This document shows, piece by piece, positions 8,020 to 17,208 of a DNA stretch of 64,000 nucleotides (position 1 is the stretch's first letter; the number at the start of each line of letters is the position of its first letter). The translations under genes were made by a program, and so were the position numbers. The stretch covers positions 1 to 64,000 of the forward strand of contig NZ_RJUD01000114.1 of assembly GCF_024343675.1 (NCBI RefSeq), read 5' to 3'. The DNA is from Lacihabitans sp. CS3-21 (lineage in GTDB: Bacteria > Bacteroidota > Bacteroidia > Cytophagales > Spirosomataceae). Under the pieces are notes generated by a model. It did not search any database. It saw nothing but the letters and a program-made list of their open reading frames with translations, and had not been told where the DNA came from.

Positions 8020-9582
8020 ATGAAACGATTCCTAAAAACCGTTTTTTCGGTTACTGCCCTTTTCTTAGTATTGTCGTGCAATGTCTTCAACGAGCGAATT
8101 TATACCGACCCCGCCACTTCGAACGAAACCGAACCAGACTACGCAACGGTATTTCCGCAAGACAAAATCAACACCCTTGAAATCACTCTCACCAAGGCCG
8201 TATGGGATTCAATAAAGGCTGACATGGTAACAAAGGCAGGTTATGATTTTGGTACGAGAAGCAATCAAATCGGCGGTGGTAATATCGGTGGAGGTGGCGG
8301 AATGATAGATTCCACCCGAATCCAAGGAGGAATGGGAGGTTTCCCTCCATTAGACTCTATTTCAGGGGGCATTGTAGGGGTACCTCCTACTGGCTTCCCA
8401 GGTGGTAATGCAGGCCTTCCACCAAACGGTAATGGAGGGGTACAACCCGGAGGAAATGGAGGTGGTGGAGCCGTTGATATAATAAAGGGTGACCCAATTT
8501 GGGTAAAATCAACAGTAAAACTCAATGGAAAAGAATGGAAAAATGTTGGCTTTAGACTAAAAGGCAATTCTAGCTTACAAGGTGCTTGGGGTTCTGGTAT
8601 TTATAAATTACCCTTTAAGCTTGAATTTGATCAATTTGAAGACGAAATTCCTTCGGTAAAAGACCAGAGATTTTATGGATTCAAGGAATTCTCTATGTCG
8701 CCAGGCTATAGCGACAACTCGCTGATGAGAGACAAAATAGTGAACGATTTGTTCAGAGATGCGGGAATACCTACCGCAAAAACGGCCTTTTATAAACTTT
8801 TTATAGATTTTGGAGATGGTCAGAAATATTGTGGCGTTTATACTATGTTAGAAGTTATTGACGACAGCATGGTAAAATCTCAATTCGGGGAAAAATCTGG
8901 CAATATTTACAAACCTGAGTCAAACTTTACAACATTCTCACAAAGTCTTTTCGAAAAAAAGTCCAACGAAACCATGGGTGACTATTCTGATGTTCAGGCG
9001 GTTATCACTGCTCTTAATGCTACAAATAGAACTACAAATCCTGAATTATGGAGAACAACATTGGAGAAATCCTTCAATGTCGAACATTTCTTAAAGTACC
9101 TCGCCATCAACAATACTATTGTAAATTGGGACTCTTATGGTCTAATGGCACATAATTATTATCTTTATACACCGTTAAAGACTGGAAAAGTAACTTGGAT
9201 TCCATGGGACTTTAACCTTTCCATGCCAGAAACCACCACAAATGGAATAGGTAATGCACCAATGGGAGGAATGCGAGGAGTGTCACTGGAAATGACTGAA
9301 GTAGGGTCAAGTTGGCCATTAATCAGATATTTAGCAGACGACGCAACGTACTTAGCAAAATATAAGACCTATGTAAAAGAGTTTAATGAAAAATATTTTC
9401 AAGCAAATAGAATGAGTGGAATTATAGACAAAGAAGCAAATCTGATATCTGCGGCGGTATCTCAAGAAGCTGCACCCTATAGTTATTTGTCAAATTATAC
9501 TAACTTTACTACCGCTGTTGCCCAACTGAAACAGCATGTTGCATCACGAAATCAGTCAGTTAATGTATATTTATCAAAATAA
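8020..9582 (+). CDS. CotH-kinase family lipoprotein with Gly/Pro-rich insert
   Basis: A 520-aa lipoprotein (lipobox LVLSC, Cys20) of the CotH family, whose spore-coat and eukaryotic members are atypical protein kinases. The CotH core runs from about residue 158 (KNVGFRLKGNSSL) to about 460, with FKLEFDQFE near 200 and the metal-site motif TWIPWDFNLSM near 392-402; many relatives have DxD where this has DFN. Residues 84-152 are a long low-complexity Gly/Pro/Asn insert placed between the N-terminal strand and the core. The gene begins a run of five closely packed genes on this strand, ahead of VTC, DUF4956 and DUF2490 genes, a grouping that suggests a shared envelope role. Kinase activity and substrates are inferred, not shown. 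Confidence 0.88.
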   Translation: MKRFLKTVFSVTALFLVLSCNVFNERIYTDPATSNETEPDYATVFPQDKINTLEITLTKAVWDSIKADMVTKAGYDFGTRSNQIGGGNIGGGGGMIDSTRIQGGMGGFPPLDSISGGIVGVPPTGFPGGNAGLPPNGNGGVQPGGNGGGGAVDIIKGDPIWVKSTVKLNGKEWKNVGFRLKGNSSLQGAWGSGIYKLPFKLEFDQFEDEIPSVKDQRFYGFKEFSMSPGYSDNSLMRDKIVNDLFRDAGIPTAKTAFYKLFIDFGDGQKYCGVYTMLEVIDDSMVKSQFGEKSGNIYKPESNFTTFSQSLFEKKSNETMGDYSDVQAVITALNATNRTTNPELWRTTLEKSFNVEHFLKYLAINNTIVNWDSYGLMAHNYYLYTPLKTGKVTWIPWDFNLSMPETTTNGIGNAPMGGMRGVSLEMTEVGSSWPLIRYLADDATYLAKYKTYVKEFNEKYFQANRMSGIIDKEANLISAAVSQEAAPYSYLSNYTNFTTAVAQLKQHVASRNQSVNVYLSK

Positions 9583-9586
9583 TGTC

Positions 9587-10057
9587 ATGAAAAGTATCCT
9601 ATTAATATTAGTTTTTATCCCGCAAGTCTTGGTTTTTGCCCAGTCAAAAAAAGATATTAAAAATAACAAAATAAAAACGGTTACGGAAAATATCTCTAAA
9701 GAAGGAAAAACTATAAAAGATGCATTTTATCGGTATGACAAAAATGGCAATATTCTTGAAGAAATAAACTATGATGATCTAGGTAAAATCAAAGAAAGGA
9801 TTACTTATAAGTACAACAATATCAACGAGAAAAGCGAAAAAGTAAGCTTTGACGCTACAGGCAAACAAACAGCCAAGGAGACTTTCAAGTATAATGATGA
9901 CGAAGAAAAATCAGAGGAAAATATTTACAATGGCAATAACATTTTGGTAAGCAGGTCCGTATATAGTTTTAATAACAAAGGTTTGAGAAAGGACAAGAAG
10001 ACTTTCGATGCCAAAGGCACCCTAATTCAAACCAAAACATACCAATATGAATACTGA
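9587..10057 (+). CDS. Small secreted repeat protein, function unknown
   Basis: About 156 aa from the ATG at 9587, chosen over the in-frame upstream start at 9536 because it gives a clean signal peptide (MKSILLILVFIPQVLVFAQ) and lies 4 bp after the CotH stop. The mature part is very rich in Lys, Asn and Glu and has a loose repeat of about 22-25 residues with forms such as YRYDKNGNILEE, YKYNNINEKSE, FKYNDDEEKSE and YSFNNKGLRKD. These resemble short YD-type beta-hairpin repeats, also seen in MORN-like proteins. The end overlaps the VTC gene start by 11 bp, so it belongs to the operon. It might be a structural partner or a substrate of CotH; no family assignment is claimed. Confidence 0.75.
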   Translation: MKSILLILVFIPQVLVFAQSKKDIKNNKIKTVTENISKEGKTIKDAFYRYDKNGNILEEINYDDLGKIKERITYKYNNINEKSEKVSFDATGKQTAKETFKYNDDEEKSEENIYNGNNILVSRSVYSFNNKGLRKDKKTFDAKGTLIQTKTYQYEY

Positions 10058-10844
10058 AATCCTCCTAAACAAAATTAATGAGGAAGCCCAGCTCTTTGAG
10101 AAAATAACCCTGGGTGAAATGGAAAGTGTGAAACTAATGGATAGAATGGATGTAAAGTATTTGATACCACTTCATTTACTTCCATACATTTTGAATGACG
10201 CCCGAGAATTTTATAAATTACTGGAAATCAACAATGAGCGACTTTGTACGTATGAGACACTTTATTATGACACCGAAGATTATCAATTGTATCACTCCCA
10301 CCAGTCTGGACGTTTGAATAGATATAAAGTAAGATTTAGAAATTATGTGGGTTCTAATCTGTCTTTTTTTGAAATAAAACACAAAAACAATAAGGGTAGA
10401 ACGTTAAAAACGAGAATAAAACAACCTAACAATTTTGAGGAAATTTTGAATAATGAAAAAGCAGAATTTCTTGAAAAAACTACACCTTTGTCTGCCGTCG
10501 AACTTAAGGGTAATCTTATGGTAAATTATAAGAGAATGACTTTGGTTAACAAAACATCCAAAGAAAGACTCACCTTTGACTTGGATTTAACTTTCATTAA
10601 AGACCAAAATGAGGTAATCTACAATCAACTGGTGGTGGCCGAGGTGAAACAAGAAAAACTAGGAGCTTCTCCGATTATCGATGTTTTTAAAAAATACAAT
10701 TTGAGAGCAGGTTCAATCAGCAAGTATTGTTTAGGCGTGATGAGTACGGACAGAGATGTTAAACACAATCGATTTAAAACCAAATTTTTACATTTAAAAA
10801 AAATAATAACCCAATATGATTCTTTTGCAAGAACTGGTATCTAA
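10047..10844 (+). CDS. VTC-domain polyphosphate polymerase-like protein
   Basis: A 265-aa cytoplasmic protein made almost wholly of a VTC domain, the triphosphate-tunnel fold that in yeast Vtc4 makes polyphosphate from ATP. Basic and acidic residues expected to line the tunnel are visible: R33 and K37 (RMDVKY), R96 and R98 (KVRFRNY), E109 and K111 (FEIKH), K121 and R123 (LKTRI), a later E in VVAEVKQ and K in SISKYCLGV. It therefore looks catalytically intact. It overlaps both neighbours (11 bp upstream, 29 bp downstream), implying translational coupling with the DUF4956 membrane protein, which could handle the product at the membrane (inference). Confidence 0.9.
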   Translation: MNTEILLNKINEEAQLFEKITLGEMESVKLMDRMDVKYLIPLHLLPYILNDAREFYKLLEINNERLCTYETLYYDTEDYQLYHSHQSGRLNRYKVRFRNYVGSNLSFFEIKHKNNKGRTLKTRIKQPNNFEEILNNEKAEFLEKTTPLSAVELKGNLMVNYKRMTLVNKTSKERLTFDLDLTFIKDQNEVIYNQLVVAEVKQEKLGASPIIDVFKKYNLRAGSISKYCLGVMSTDRDVKHNRFKTKFLHLKKIITQYDSFARTGI

Positions 10845-11433
10845 CACCGAAGCATTCCAATGGTTTGACAAGGTTTCCTTTAAGTTTATTTCACGTTTTT
10901 TGGTAGATATCGCTGCGGTATTCCTACTTATTAGGTTTATTTATTTTCGCCATTATCGGCGAACAGATCTATTTTTAACCTTCTTTGGCTTCAACATCAT
11001 CATTTTCCTGATTACATATTTGCTGAATAAAGTAGAGATGAGTATGGGAGCAGCCTTTGGTCTTTTTGCCGTTTTCTCTATGCTGCGATACCGAACTGAA
11101 AATATCTCGGCAAAAGATATGACTTATCTCTTTTTCTCAATTGCTCTTGGTTTAATTACTGCCATCAGCAAAGGTTCATGGGACGACTTGGCCATCATGT
11201 GTATGATTCTTTTAGCACTTACAGCCTTATTAGAGGGCGGCTGGATTATTAAAAAAGAGCACACCAAAGTGATTAATTATGATAAAATTCAACTTATCAC
11301 ACCAGACAAAAGGGAAGAACTTTTACTAGATTTGAAACAAAGGACTGGTTTAAATATCCACAGAGTGATTATCCAAGAGATTGATTTCCTGAAGGATGCT
11401 GCTCATATCACCATTTTTTATTACGAAAACTAA
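10816..11433 (+). CDS. DUF4956 polytopic membrane protein
   Basis: A 205-aa DUF4956 protein. Three or four hydrophobic segments lie between about residues 25 and 145, with the typical family stretch MGAAFGLFAVFSMLRYRTE between them, followed by a soluble C-terminal domain of about 60 residues (ferredoxin-like strand/helix pattern). The start lies 29 bp inside the VTC gene. DUF4956 genes are often found beside VTC-domain genes, which supports a joint function such as anchoring the polymerase or moving polyphosphate; no biochemical role is known to me. Confidence 0.9.
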   Translation: MILLQELVSNTEAFQWFDKVSFKFISRFLVDIAAVFLLIRFIYFRHYRRTDLFLTFFGFNIIIFLITYLLNKVEMSMGAAFGLFAVFSMLRYRTENISAKDMTYLFFSIALGLITAISKGSWDDLAIMCMILLALTALLEGGWIIKKEHTKVINYDKIQLITPDKREELLLDLKQRTGLNIHRVIIQEIDFLKDAAHITIFYYEN

Positions 11434-11444
11434 AAAACAACAAC

Positions 11445-12089
11445 ATGAAAAAATTTCTTTTATTAACAATCTTATTTTTTGGGATAATATCGGTATATGC
11501 TCAAGACGGTGTTGGGCTAAGATCAGGAATTAATTTACAGAAGAAAGTCACAAAAAAAGTCACTTTAAACCTCAACGGTCAAGCAAGATTTAATAATAAT
11601 ATTTCCTACTTACAAACTTATCTTTTCGAACTTGGAGGTGAATACAAATTATCCAAAGCCTTCGATGCTGCTATTTATTACCGATTTGTAAATAGAAAAA
11701 AGGACGAAACTAAGAATTTCAATCAAAGACACAGATTTTATGCCGATTTGAGTTATGACAAAAAATTTGGAGTTATCAAGTTTCAAAATAGACTCAGGTA
11801 TCAACACCAATTTAAAGACAACGACGGTGTAACGGAATTTGACGCAAGCTATATCAGAAACAAAATTGAACTTTCTTACGATAACAAATCGAACTTTACT
11901 CCGTACTTATCCAACGATTTCTTCTTCCAAATCGGCGGCACGCTAGATCAGCTTAGACCAAAGGTTGGTATAAACTACAAAATCAACAAGAAAAATTCAA
12001 TTGACTTGAGTGTATTTAATGATGTTGACTTGGTAGGCACAGATGCACCAGGGCCAGTTTTTGGGTTGATTTATAAGGTGAAGTTGTAA
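11445..12089 (+). CDS. DUF2490 outer-membrane beta-barrel protein
   Basis: A 214-aa DUF2490 protein. A signal peptide (about 1-19, ending VYAQ) is followed by a series of amphipathic beta strands (for example FDAAIYYRFVNRK, HRFYADLSYDKKF, VIKFQNRLRYQHQF) ending in the hydrophobic strand GLIYKVKL, as expected for a small barrel. It begins 11 bp after the DUF4956 stop and is the last gene of the operon. Its presence gives the locus an outer-membrane component to go with the lipoprotein, the inner-membrane protein and the cytoplasmic polymerase. No clear terminator is seen in the 81 bp before the convergent gene. Confidence 0.85.
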   Translation: MKKFLLLTILFFGIISVYAQDGVGLRSGINLQKKVTKKVTLNLNGQARFNNNISYLQTYLFELGGEYKLSKAFDAAIYYRFVNRKKDETKNFNQRHRFYADLSYDKKFGVIKFQNRLRYQHQFKDNDGVTEFDASYIRNKIELSYDNKSNFTPYLSNDFFFQIGGTLDQLRPKVGINYKINKKNSIDLSVFNDVDLVGTDAPGPVFGLIYKVKL

Positions 12090-12170
12090 GAAAAATACCT
12101 AGAGGCTGTTTAAATGTTCTTTCATTTTCAGCCCTTATTCAGTTATGTGGAAGTTTGGCAATTTTATCCC

Positions 12171-13190
12171 TTATTCTACCGCACTCTCCAAAAACTGAAT
12201 TATGCCTTGGTCAGCATTGATTTCAGCCTCTATACCTATGGGGATTGTAAATTTATTGTTGATATGGCCAATCATGGAACCAACAAAGGCTGGTTTTTTT
12301 GTTGGTTTTATGTGGTCCTCCCAAAGGTCTTCTAGCGTGAGTGAACCGTAGCTTCCTTCACCTGGTTCACATTTTGTACATTTTCCAAAAACAAAACCAT
12401 TCATTTCTTCAAAAACTCCACAAAGTTTCATGTGGTTAATCATTCTATCCACACTGTATGGCTGTTCTTGTACATCCTCACAAAAAACAATCGCATTTTT
12501 AAAATTTGGAACAAATTTAGAACCCAAAATATGGCACAAAACCGTCAAATTACCTCCAATCAATTTCCCTTTGGCAATACCGCTATTTATTGTTGAAATC
12601 CTATCTTCTACCTGCGTAAGATTGTCGCCTTTATTTATAGGATTTTCATACTTTACCTTATCGGCATTCATTAACACACTTTTAAAATATTTCACCGAGA
12701 AATCATTCCAAGTAGATCCACCCACTGGTCCGTGAAAAGTCACCAAACCGGTTTGAGCATGAAGGCCCAACAGCAAGGCCGTTACATCGGAGTATCCAAC
12801 AATTACTTTCGGATTCTTTTTTATTAATTGATAGTCAAGTAGAGGTAAAATACGAGCACAGCCCCATCCACCATGTACACATAAAATCCCATGAACTGTT
12901 GGATCAGCGAACATTTCATTGATGTCAGATGCACGTTCAGCATCATTGCCAGCCAAATATCCGTATCTTTTCCAAATGTTTTTACCGTATTTTACCTTAA
13001 ATCCCAAGGCCTGCATCGATTCCGCAACTACTTCAAATGTTTCTTTGCTGTAAGCAGGAGCCGCCGGGCAAACCAGTCCAATGGTGTCACCAGCTTTAAG
13101 CCTTTTTGGTTTTAATATTTTATTATCATCCAGTCTGAGCCCAAGGGCGGGTGCAATCGCAATATTTTGAATGAAATCTCTTCGGTTCAT
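12171..13190 (-). CDS. S66 LD-carboxypeptidase (LdcA/MccF family)
   Basis: Serine peptidase family S66, which trims the terminal D-Ala of peptidoglycan tetrapeptides (LdcA) or hydrolyses related amide bonds (MccF). From the ATG at 13190 the protein is 339 aa and starts MNRRDFIQNIAIAPALG, a Tat-like twin-arginine leader; the upstream in-frame extension to 13289 adds a hydrophobic stretch and is not favoured. Motifs visible are HGGWGCARILPLLD, the nucleophile elbow GYSDVTALL (Ser), FCEDVQEQPYSVDRM (Glu) and SMIGH (His). It is transcribed divergently from purL. With the NamZ-like and YiiX-like genes 7-9 kb away it suggests cell-wall turnover. Confidence 0.9.
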   Translation of the reverse strand: MNRRDFIQNIAIAPALGLRLDDNKILKPKRLKAGDTIGLVCPAAPAYSKETFEVVAESMQALGFKVKYGKNIWKRYGYLAGNDAERASDINEMFADPTVHGILCVHGGWGCARILPLLDYQLIKKNPKVIVGYSDVTALLLGLHAQTGLVTFHGPVGGSTWNDFSVKYFKSVLMNADKVKYENPINKGDNLTQVEDRISTINSGIAKGKLIGGNLTVLCHILGSKFVPNFKNAIVFCEDVQEQPYSVDRMINHMKLCGVFEEMNGFVFGKCTKCEPGEGSYGSLTLEDLWEDHIKPTKKPAFVGSMIGHINNKFTIPIGIEAEINADQGIIQFLESAVE

Positions 13191-13426
13191 GTTTTTTTCG
13201 GGAAATAAAATCAAGATAAACAATAAAATATAAACATTGAAAATATTCAAACAAAGCAAAGCCGAAAAACCCGATCTGGTGAAAATCATTGAAGTATTCT
13301 TGTAATAAATATTCTTTTTCGAAGAAGAGCATATACCTATTTTTCAATTCCCGAAGTAAATTTTTTAATGCTATTACAAAATTGTTTTTACCCCATTTTT
13401 TTCTGGTATTCTTTATTTTAATAAAT

Positions 13427-13434
13427 TAAATTTG
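13427..13434 (+). promoter_or_regulatory. purL -7 box TAAATTTG
   Basis: Exact match to the Bacteroidota -7 consensus TAnnTTTG, 24 bp before the purL ATG. No good -33 TTTG is seen at the usual distance, so the call rests on the -7 box and its position. Confidence 0.4.
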
Positions 13435-13458
13435 CAGTTCATTCCAATCAAAGATAAA

Positions 13459-16400
13459 ATGATTCATTTCTTCGGAAGCCTATCTGATACCGTTTTTGCC
13501 GTTCAAACTCTCGACAATTTAGCACCTGAAAATCTCCCAAAGTTATTTTGGTTGTTTAATGCCGAAGTTGATAATCAATACACTAAGGTTAATCAAAGCG
13601 ATGCCCACCTGAGTGCAGTTTTCGTAGGACCAAGAGCAGCGATGATTACACCTTGGAGTACAAATGCGGTAGAAATAACCCAAAACATGGGAATTTCTGG
13701 CATTATCAGAATCGAAGAATTTCATGCAGTAGATGCTAACTTTAAGGACTTTGATCCAATGCTTTCGCAGAAATACAGCGAGCTAAATCAAGAAATTTAC
13801 ACCATCAATATTCAACCAGAGCCAATTCTAGAGATCGAAAACATTGGCGAATACAACAAAAAAGAAGGCTTGTCATTGAGCCAAGATGAAGTTGAATATT
13901 TGGAAAACTTATCCTCAAAACTAGAAAGAAAACTAACTGACTCTGAAGTTTTTGGTTTTTCACAAGTGAACTCTGAACACTGTCGTCACAAGATTTTCAA
14001 CGGAACTTTTGTGATCGATGGAGAAGAAAAACCAAGTTCTCTTTTCAAACTTATAAAGAAAACTTCCCAAGAAAATCCAAACGATATCGTATCGGCATAC
14101 AAAGACAATGTGGCTTTCGTAAAAGGCCCGATTGTAACTCAATTTGCCCCAAAATCTGCAGATAAACCAGATTTCTATCAGGAAACAGAATTCGAGTCGG
14201 TGATTTCCTTAAAAGCCGAAACCCATAATTTCCCAACTACCGTTGAGCCTTTCAATGGTGCAGCTACTGGTGCAGGTGGCGAGATCCGTGACCGTTTGGC
14301 TGGTGGACAAGGTTCTTTGCCTTTGGCTGGAACTGCAGTTTACATGACATCTTACTCAAGATTAGCCGACGAAAGACCTTGGGAAAATGCAATGAAGGCT
14401 CGTCCATGGTTGTACCAAACACCGATGGACATCTTGATAAAAGCCTCAAACGGTGCCTCTGATTTTGGAAACAAATTTGGACAGCCTTTGATTTCTGGCT
14501 CTCTACTTACCTTCGAACACGAAGAAGATGCAAGAAAACTAGGATTCGACAAAGTAATCATGATGGCAGGCGGAATTGGTTATGGGAAAGCCAGTCAAGC
14601 CATAAAACAGTCACCCAAAGAAGGAGACAAAGTGGTGATTTTGGGAGGAGAAAACTATCGAATTGGTATGGGTGGAGCCGCAGTTTCATCAGCAGATACT
14701 GGTGCTTTTGGCTCAGGCATTGAGCTAAATGCCGTCCAAAGGTCCAATCCAGAAATGCAAAAAAGAGCTGCTAATGCCATCAGAGGATTGGTGGAAGCGG
14801 AGAATAACCCAATTGTATCTATTCACGACCACGGAGCAGGTGGTCACCTGAACTGCCTTTCTGAATTGGTAGAAGAAACAGGAGGTCTGATAGATTTAGA
14901 CAAATTGCCTGTTGGTGATCCGACACTTTCGGCCAAAGAAATCATCGGAAATGAGTCGCAAGAACGTATGGGTTTGGTAATTGGCGAAAAAGATTTGGTA
15001 ACTTTAAAAACAATAGCTGACCGCGAACGCTCACCTATGTATACGGTTGGCGAGGTAACCAACAACCATAGATTTACGTTTGAGTCGAAATCAACTGGCT
15101 TAAAACCAATGGATTTTGCAATTGCAGATATGTTTGGCAGTTCGCCAAAAACCATCATGGCCGATAAAACCATTGACAGAAATTACTCTGAGATCAGTTA
15201 TTCGGCAGAAAATATAGAAACCTACTTGAAACAAGTGCTTCAATTAGAGGCCGTTGCTTGTAAAGACTGGTTGACCAACAAAGTGGACCGTTGCGTTGGA
15301 GGTCGCGTGGCGAAGCAGCAATGTGCTGGTCCGTTACAATTGCCACTTAACAATTTGGGTGTAATGGCCCTAGACTTCAAAGGAAAAGAAGGCATAGCCA
15401 CCACTATCGGTCATTCACCAGTTTCTGCATTGGTTGACCCTGTGGCAGGTTCTAGAAATGCCATAGGTGAGGCTCTTTCAAACATCGTTTGGGCACCTTT
15501 GAAAGACGGTTTGAAATCAGTTTCGCTTTCGGCCAACTGGATGTGGGCATGTAAAAACGAGGGTGAAGACACCAAATTGTATGAAGCCGTAAAAGGCTGT
15601 TCAGACTTCGCAATCGAGCTAGGCATCAATATCCCAACAGGAAAAGACTCCCTTTCGATGAAGCAAAAATACCCCAACGACGAGGTGATTGCTCCAGGAA
15701 CGGTCATCATTTCGGCAGGTGCCAGTTGCTCAGATATCAAACAAGTTGTAGAGCCAGTTCTACAAAGAAATGGAGGAAACATTTATTACGTAAATCTTTC
15801 AAAAGATGCGTTTAAATTGGGCGGAAGTTCGTTTGCACAAGTTTTAAACAAAGTCGGGAAAGCGGTACCAACTATCACAGATTCAGTATACTTTGCAACC
15901 GCATTTAATCTCATCCAAGCTTTAATAATAGCCAACAAAATAAAAGCTGGTCATGATATCGGAAGCGGTGGTTTAATCACAACCTTGCTGGAAATGAGTT
16001 TTGCAGATGTAAACTTGGGAGCAAATTATGATTTAAGCCCACTAATCACTGAAGGGGGCGTTCAAAACGATTTCGTTCAAATTCTTTTTGCTGAAAACAT
16101 CGGATTGGTTTTACAAGCAGATGCTGAAATCGAATCTGAATTTAAAAATAAGGGAATAGAATTATTTAAAATAGGTGAAGTTGTTGAAGGAAATACAGTT
16201 TCTATAAAACACAATTCTGACGAATTAAAATTGAATATCAACGAATTACGGGATGTTTGGTTCAAAACTTCATTTTTACTAGATCGCCGTCAATCTAAAA
16301 ACCAAAGAGCTGAGGCACGTTATGAAAACTATAAAAGCCAGCCTTTAAAATATACTTTTCCTCAGCATTTTTCTGGAGAAAAACCAACTATAATAAGTGG

Positions 16401-17166
16401 CATCGAAAGGCCAAAAGCCGCTATCATCCGTGAAAAAGGCAGTAACTCCGAAAGAGAAATGGCCAATGCCATGTTTCTTGCTGGTTTCGATGTAAAAGAT
16501 GTGCACATGACAGATTTAATTTCTGGAAGAGAAACCTTAGAAGATATTCAATTCATTGGAGCAGTGGGTGGATTCTCCAATTCAGACGTTTTGGGTTCTG
16601 CAAAAGGTTGGGCTGGGGCATTTTTGTACAACGAGAAAGCCAACACAGCTTTGAAGAAATTCTTTGCCAGAGAAGACACACTTTCGGTAGGAATTTGCAA
16701 TGGTTGCCAGTTGTTTATGGAGTTGGAATTAATCAATCCTGAGCATGAAATACATGGCAAAATGCTTCATAATGAATCCCATAAACACGAAAGTATTTTT
16801 ACTTCCGTAAAAGTTCAGAAAAACCACTCGGTGATGCTTTCGACTTTAGAAGGAGCTACTTTGGGTGTTTGGGTATCACATGGAGAAGGGAAATTCAATC
16901 TTCCTTATTCAGAAGAAAAATACAATATCGTTGGAAAATACGGTTACGAAAGCTACCCAGCTAATCCAAACGGATCAGATTTCAATACGGCCATGATGTG
17001 CGATGCTACTGGAAGACACTTGGTGATGATGCCACACATTGAGCGTTCAACTTTCCCATGGAACTGGGCACATTACCCTGCTGACCGCAAAAACGATGAA
17101 GTAAGCCCATGGTTAGAAGCTTTTGTGAATGCAAAAAAATGGGTGGACGCTAAAAACGCCAAGTAA
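13459..17166 (+). CDS. purL: Phosphoribosylformylglycinamidine synthase
   Basis: Large single-chain FGAM synthase (about 1235 aa), the fourth step of purine synthesis: FGAR + glutamine + ATP to FGAM. I use the ATG at 13459; the upstream TTG at 13432 overlaps the -7 box. It has the N-terminal PurS-like part, the linker, two AIRS-type domains (first around VISLKAETHNFPTTVEPFNG, second around residues 620-960) and a C-terminal class I glutaminase with the cysteine in GICNGCQLFMEL and the His/Glu pair in MMPHIERS. Length matches the large proteobacterial/Bacteroidota form, not the separate PurL/PurQ/PurS type. It stands alone. Confidence 0.98.
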   Translation: MIHFFGSLSDTVFAVQTLDNLAPENLPKLFWLFNAEVDNQYTKVNQSDAHLSAVFVGPRAAMITPWSTNAVEITQNMGISGIIRIEEFHAVDANFKDFDPMLSQKYSELNQEIYTINIQPEPILEIENIGEYNKKEGLSLSQDEVEYLENLSSKLERKLTDSEVFGFSQVNSEHCRHKIFNGTFVIDGEEKPSSLFKLIKKTSQENPNDIVSAYKDNVAFVKGPIVTQFAPKSADKPDFYQETEFESVISLKAETHNFPTTVEPFNGAATGAGGEIRDRLAGGQGSLPLAGTAVYMTSYSRLADERPWENAMKARPWLYQTPMDILIKASNGASDFGNKFGQPLISGSLLTFEHEEDARKLGFDKVIMMAGGIGYGKASQAIKQSPKEGDKVVILGGENYRIGMGGAAVSSADTGAFGSGIELNAVQRSNPEMQKRAANAIRGLVEAENNPIVSIHDHGAGGHLNCLSELVEETGGLIDLDKLPVGDPTLSAKEIIGNESQERMGLVIGEKDLVTLKTIADRERSPMYTVGEVTNNHRFTFESKSTGLKPMDFAIADMFGSSPKTIMADKTIDRNYSEISYSAENIETYLKQVLQLEAVACKDWLTNKVDRCVGGRVAKQQCAGPLQLPLNNLGVMALDFKGKEGIATTIGHSPVSALVDPVAGSRNAIGEALSNIVWAPLKDGLKSVSLSANWMWACKNEGEDTKLYEAVKGCSDFAIELGINIPTGKDSLSMKQKYPNDEVIAPGTVIISAGASCSDIKQVVEPVLQRNGGNIYYVNLSKDAFKLGGSSFAQVLNKVGKAVPTITDSVYFATAFNLIQALIIANKIKAGHDIGSGGLITTLLEMSFADVNLGANYDLSPLITEGGVQNDFVQILFAENIGLVLQADAEIESEFKNKGIELFKIGEVVEGNTVSIKHNSDELKLNINELRDVWFKTSFLLDRRQSKNQRAEARYENYKSQPLKYTFPQHFSGEKPTIISGIERPKAAIIREKGSNSEREMANAMFLAGFDVKDVHMTDLISGRETLEDIQFIGAVGGFSNSDVLGSAKGWAGAFLYNEKANTALKKFFAREDTLSVGICNGCQLFMELELINPEHEIHGKMLHNESHKHESIFTSVKVQKNHSVMLSTLEGATLGVWVSHGEGKFNLPYSEEKYNIVGKYGYESYPANPNGSDFNTAMMCDATGRHLVMMPHIERSTFPWNWAHYPADRKNDEVSPWLEAFVNAKKWVDAKNAK

Positions 17167-17208
17167 TTTACCAATCAAAACATATCAGTGAATTTTCTAA
17201 TGTGTTCT

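Noticed and set aside
8265-8567. Pro-rich ORF on the minus strand
   Set aside because: It is the shadow of the Gly-rich part of the CotH gene; Gly codons (GGN) read as Pro (CCN) on the other strand.
12114-12335. 73-codon ORF after the DUF2490 gene
   Set aside because: It lies mostly antisense to the end of the S66 gene and has no protein-like features.
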